From positions 1 through 8,119 of the forward strand of contig PWVN01000279.1 of NCBI GenBank assembly GCA_003561835.1: a stretch of DNA of 8,119 nucleotides. Reading direction: 5' to 3'. A program made the translations under genes and the position numbers. Below, one piece after another: positions 6,773 to 8,119 of the stretch (position 1 is the first letter of the stretch; each line of letters starts with the position of its first letter). Origin of the DNA: Syntrophomonadaceae bacterium. GTDB lineage: Bacteria; Bacillota; Dethiobacteria; PWVN01. Below the pieces are notes generated by a model, which worked only from the letters and a program-made list of their open reading frames with translations, was not told the DNA's origin and made no database searches.

Positions 6773-7461
6773 AAATAGATCACCCCCAGGAGGAGCACCG
6801 CGATGATGGGGCCGATGGATGCCAGGGCCACCAGCCCGAAGCCGTCACTGGATGAGGTCTTGCCCGCCAGCACGGAACTGACCCCCACCCCCAGGGCCAG
6901 GATGAAGGGTACCGTCATGGGGCCGGTGGTGACGCCGCCGGCATCGAAGGAAACGGGCACGAACTCGGCCGGGGTAAAGCCGGCCAGGATAAAGACCAGG
7001 GTGTAGCCGGCGATCAACATGTAGTTGATGGAGATATTCAGGATGATGCGCATCATGGCCAGGCCCACGGAGATGGCCACCCCCAGGGCGACGGCATAGA
7101 TCAAAATGTTTCGCGATATCAAACCGCCGGAAACCATATCCACCTGAAGGGCCAGCACCCGGACATCCGGCTCCGCCACGGTGATGACAAAGCCCAGGAG
7201 AAGGCCGAAAAAAACCACCAGCCAGGCCTTCCCCGTCCTGGGGAGCACCGAGCCGATCATCTCCCCCACGGGCAGAAGGCCTATGTGGACTCCCAAAAGG
7301 AAGAGAATGAGCCCGGAACTGACCATGACCACGCCAACGAGGAACTGCAGGAAAACCTGCAGGGGCAGCCTCATGACGGCAAACTGCAGCAGGATGACCA
7401 GCACCGTGATGGGCAGGACCGCGAAGAGGACTTCCCGGGTAATCTCCTGAAGTTTTCTCAT
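6769..7461 (-). CDS. DUF1538 integral membrane protein, first paralogue
   Basis: A 230-residue membrane protein with hydrophobic stretches at about 11-29, 36-62, 79-96, 117-141, 146-162, 183-199 and 208-229. Conserved blocks shared with its neighbour are PVGE (64-67), VAEPDVRVLALQV (95-107), SFDAGGVTTGPMTVPF (171-186) and DGFGLVALASIGPI (206-219). The FD-x-GGV-x-TGPMTV block is the most conserved and looks like a functional loop or broken helix. It is the first gene of the cassette. The ATG has AAGGAGGG (7468-7475) 6 nt upstream, the best ribosome site in the window. The stop overlaps the TTG start of the second paralogue. The two could assemble as a heterodimer equivalent to tandem-domain DUF1538 proteins. 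A transporter or channel role is inferred from the membrane topology and the PII-like partners. Confidence 0.89.
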   Translation of the reverse strand: MRKLQEITREVLFAVLPITVLVILLQFAVMRLPLQVFLQFLVGVVMVSSGLILFLLGVHIGLLPVGEMIGSVLPRTGKAWLVVFFGLLLGFVITVAEPDVRVLALQVDMVSGGLISRNILIYAVALGVAISVGLAMMRIILNISINYMLIAGYTLVFILAGFTPAEFVPVSFDAGGVTTGPMTVPFILALGVGVSSVLAGKTSSSDGFGLVALASIGPIIAVLLLGVIYF

Positions 7462-7480
7462 CGGCTGCCCTCCTTCCCCT

Positions 7481-7512
7481 TATTCTTTCGACTTGACTGC
7501 AAATAATCCTGC
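7481..7512 (-). promoter_or_regulatory. Possible bipartite upstream motif before the DUF1538 operon
   Basis: On the minus strand GCAGGATTA (7504-7512) is followed 13 nt later by CGAAAGAATA (7481-7490), just ahead of the AAGGAGGG ribosome site. No convincing TTGACA/TATAAT pair is present in this intergenic region. The bipartite arrangement resembles an upstream motif I associate from memory with some related Clostridia, but I cannot confirm this. Treat it as a candidate only. Confidence 0.18.
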
Positions 7513-7544
7513 TTGAGAAGGGTTCCTCTTATTCTTATTCCCTG

Positions 7545-7567
7545 CCCCGGGCCCTTCAGAACCGGGG
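7545..7567. other. CCCCGG/CCGGGG hairpin in operon leader
   Basis: CCCCGG (7545-7550) and CCGGGG (7562-7567) are exact reverse complements with an 11-base loop. No T-run follows on either strand. It lies in the presumed 5' leader of the DUF1538 operon next to the repeats at 7567-7631, and it may add to a structured leader RNA. Confidence 0.35.
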
Positions 7568-7605
7568 TGACCGGACCCGGCCAGAGTGACCGGCTCCCGG
7601 TGAGA
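7567..7605. repeat. Two imperfect tandem copies of a ~20-bp GTGACCGG unit
   Basis: GTGACCGGACCCGGCCAGA (7567-7585) is followed directly by GTGACCGGCTCCCGGTGAGA (7586-7605). The first eight bases are identical and the rest is similar. The repeat lies in the intergenic region upstream of the DUF1538 operon. It could be a pair of protein-binding sites or a product of slippage. Confidence 0.45.
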
Positions 7606-7631
7606 TCGTCTCGGGAGGGGCCTCAGCCGGT
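7589..7631. promoter_or_regulatory. Nested stem-loop in the DUF1538 operon leader
   Basis: ACCGG (7589-7593) pairs with CCGGT (7627-7631). Inside it, CTCCC (7594-7598) pairs with GGGAG (7613-7617), and GAGA (7602-7605) pairs with TCTC (7609-7612) around a TCG loop. The result is a long bulged hairpin. It lies between the serpin terminator and the first DUF1538 gene, where a cis-acting leader RNA would be. It matches no riboswitch or T-box consensus that I can recognise. Function is unknown. Confidence 0.35.
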
Positions 7632-7641
7632 GGATGGGAAC

Positions 7642-7674
7642 AAAAAAAGGCCCCCTTCCTGCCCGGGAGGCCTT
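7642..7674 (-). terminator. Intrinsic (rho-independent) terminator of the serpin gene
   Basis: On the minus strand AAGGCCTCC pairs with GGGGGCCTT (one T-G wobble) around a 10-base loop, and the stem runs directly into seven T residues (7642-7648 on the plus strand are A). It sits 19 nt past the serpin stop codon. This is a textbook intrinsic terminator. It separates the serpin transcript from the DUF1538 operon, which therefore needs its own promoter between about 7462 and 7641. Confidence 0.9.
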
Positions 7675-7693
7675 CCTCTCTACCGCAGTTTTC

Positions 7694-8119
7694 TCAATTC
7701 AGCTCCTGCACGGACCCCATAAAGAGGACAGCCCCCGTCTCCCCGTCGTGGATGGCGTAGAAAAAGGGCCGGTTCACCTCCATCTGGAAGTCGTAAAGGG
7801 GCATGCTGGTCAGCTGGACCTCCACGGAGGTGACGGCGGCGGCCTCCGTCCCCGCCTCGTCCACCTGGATAAAGGACTTGTGCTTGACATCGCTGATATA
7901 GAGGTCATCCCGGGAACCCCCGGGGACCATCCCGGTAAAATCTGCTTCGCCGGGGGCAAAGGCCGGACCCATGCCCAGAGCCTGCAAAGGTTCCTTCAGG
8001 GATTTCTCGTATTTAAGGGTAAAGCGGGGCAGCAGGATGGTTCCCTCCCCCCCGGTAAACCGGGAGAGCCACCCCTCCCATTTTTCCGCCGTCAGCCCGG
8101 CATGGAAGGTCTTAAGGCC
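7694..8119 (-). CDS. Serpin family protease inhibitor, C-terminal part (5' end outside window)
   Basis: The frame is open to the window edge and gives the last 141 residues of a protein whose family is usually 370-430 residues long. Visible serpin features include ILLPRFTLKYEKSLKEPL (28-45, the conserved LPRF..EYE..L strand and helix region), LGMGPAF (48-54) and VKHKSFIQVDEAGTEAAAVT. The last contains the reactive-loop hinge GTEAAAVT at 90-97. VNRPFFYAIHD (115-125) with TGAVLFMG is the serpin signature near the C-terminus. Small residues at hinge positions P12-P9 fit an inhibitory serpin that traps its protease by loop insertion. The scissile bond is probably within LTSMPLY (103-109) but cannot be fixed because the loop length differs from mammalian serpins. 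Whether it carries a secretion signal is unknown because the N-terminus is off the window. A strong terminator follows. Confidence 0.95.
   Translation of the reverse strand, partial: GLKTFHAGLTAEKWEGWLSRFTGGEGTILLPRFTLKYEKSLKEPLQALGMGPAFAPGEADFTGMVPGGSRDDLYISDVKHKSFIQVDEAGTEAAAVTSVEVQLTSMPLYDFQMEVNRPFFYAIHDGETGAVLFMGSVQELN

Overview
The window looks like chromosomal DNA from a GC-rich, Gram-positive-type anaerobe, most likely a thermophilic or Peptococcaceae-like Clostridia member. The basis is purine-rich Shine-Dalgarno sites (AAGGAGGG, AAGGAG, GGAGGG), GTG and TTG starts, a bacterial serpin, and two-domain TrkA with TrkH next to DUF1538 and PII-like genes. This placement is inference and I would not name a genus. 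No tRNA, rRNA, CRISPR array or intact mobile element was found.

All intact genes lie on the minus strand, so transcription runs from high to low coordinates. At the right edge (7694-8119) is the C-terminal 141 residues of a serpin, followed by a strong intrinsic terminator (7642-7674). A 232-bp intergenic region (7462-7693) follows, with the terminator, a tandem repeat, nested hairpins and AT-richer patches. It should serve as the leader of the next operon.

The core is a tightly packed cassette: two paralogous DUF1538 membrane proteins (7461-6769 and 6772-6026, overlapping by 4 nt), two paralogous PII-like signalling proteins (6048-5707, overlapping the preceding gene by 23 nt, and 5693-5376), then TrkA (5325-3946) and TrkH (3935-2436). 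TrkA and TrkH form a K+ uptake system. The 2+2 arrangement suggests that each PII-like protein, or a hetero-oligomer of both, gates an uncharacterised DUF1538 transporter, as GlnK gates AmtB. The PII-like proteins lack the canonical T-loop tyrosine, the GRQ glutamine and the usual B-loop, so their ligand is probably not the usual ATP/2-oxoglutarate pair. This is the most interesting system in the window.

Further downstream on the same strand are a guanidino-group-modifying enzyme of the DDAH/arginine deiminase superfamily (2310-1462) and a fold-type I PLP aminotransferase (1409-237). Together they may handle an arginine-derived or other amino acid. No terminator was seen between TrkH and this pair, so they could be a distal part of the same transcript or a separate unit.

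The left edge (3-143, plus strand) holds a remnant of a UvrD/Rep-type helicase N-terminus that stops immediately after its Walker A motif. Next to it is a perfect 14-bp inverted repeat (191-232) with a GGGCCTGACCCC core. These mark a decayed or rearranged junction facing the end of the aminotransferase gene.
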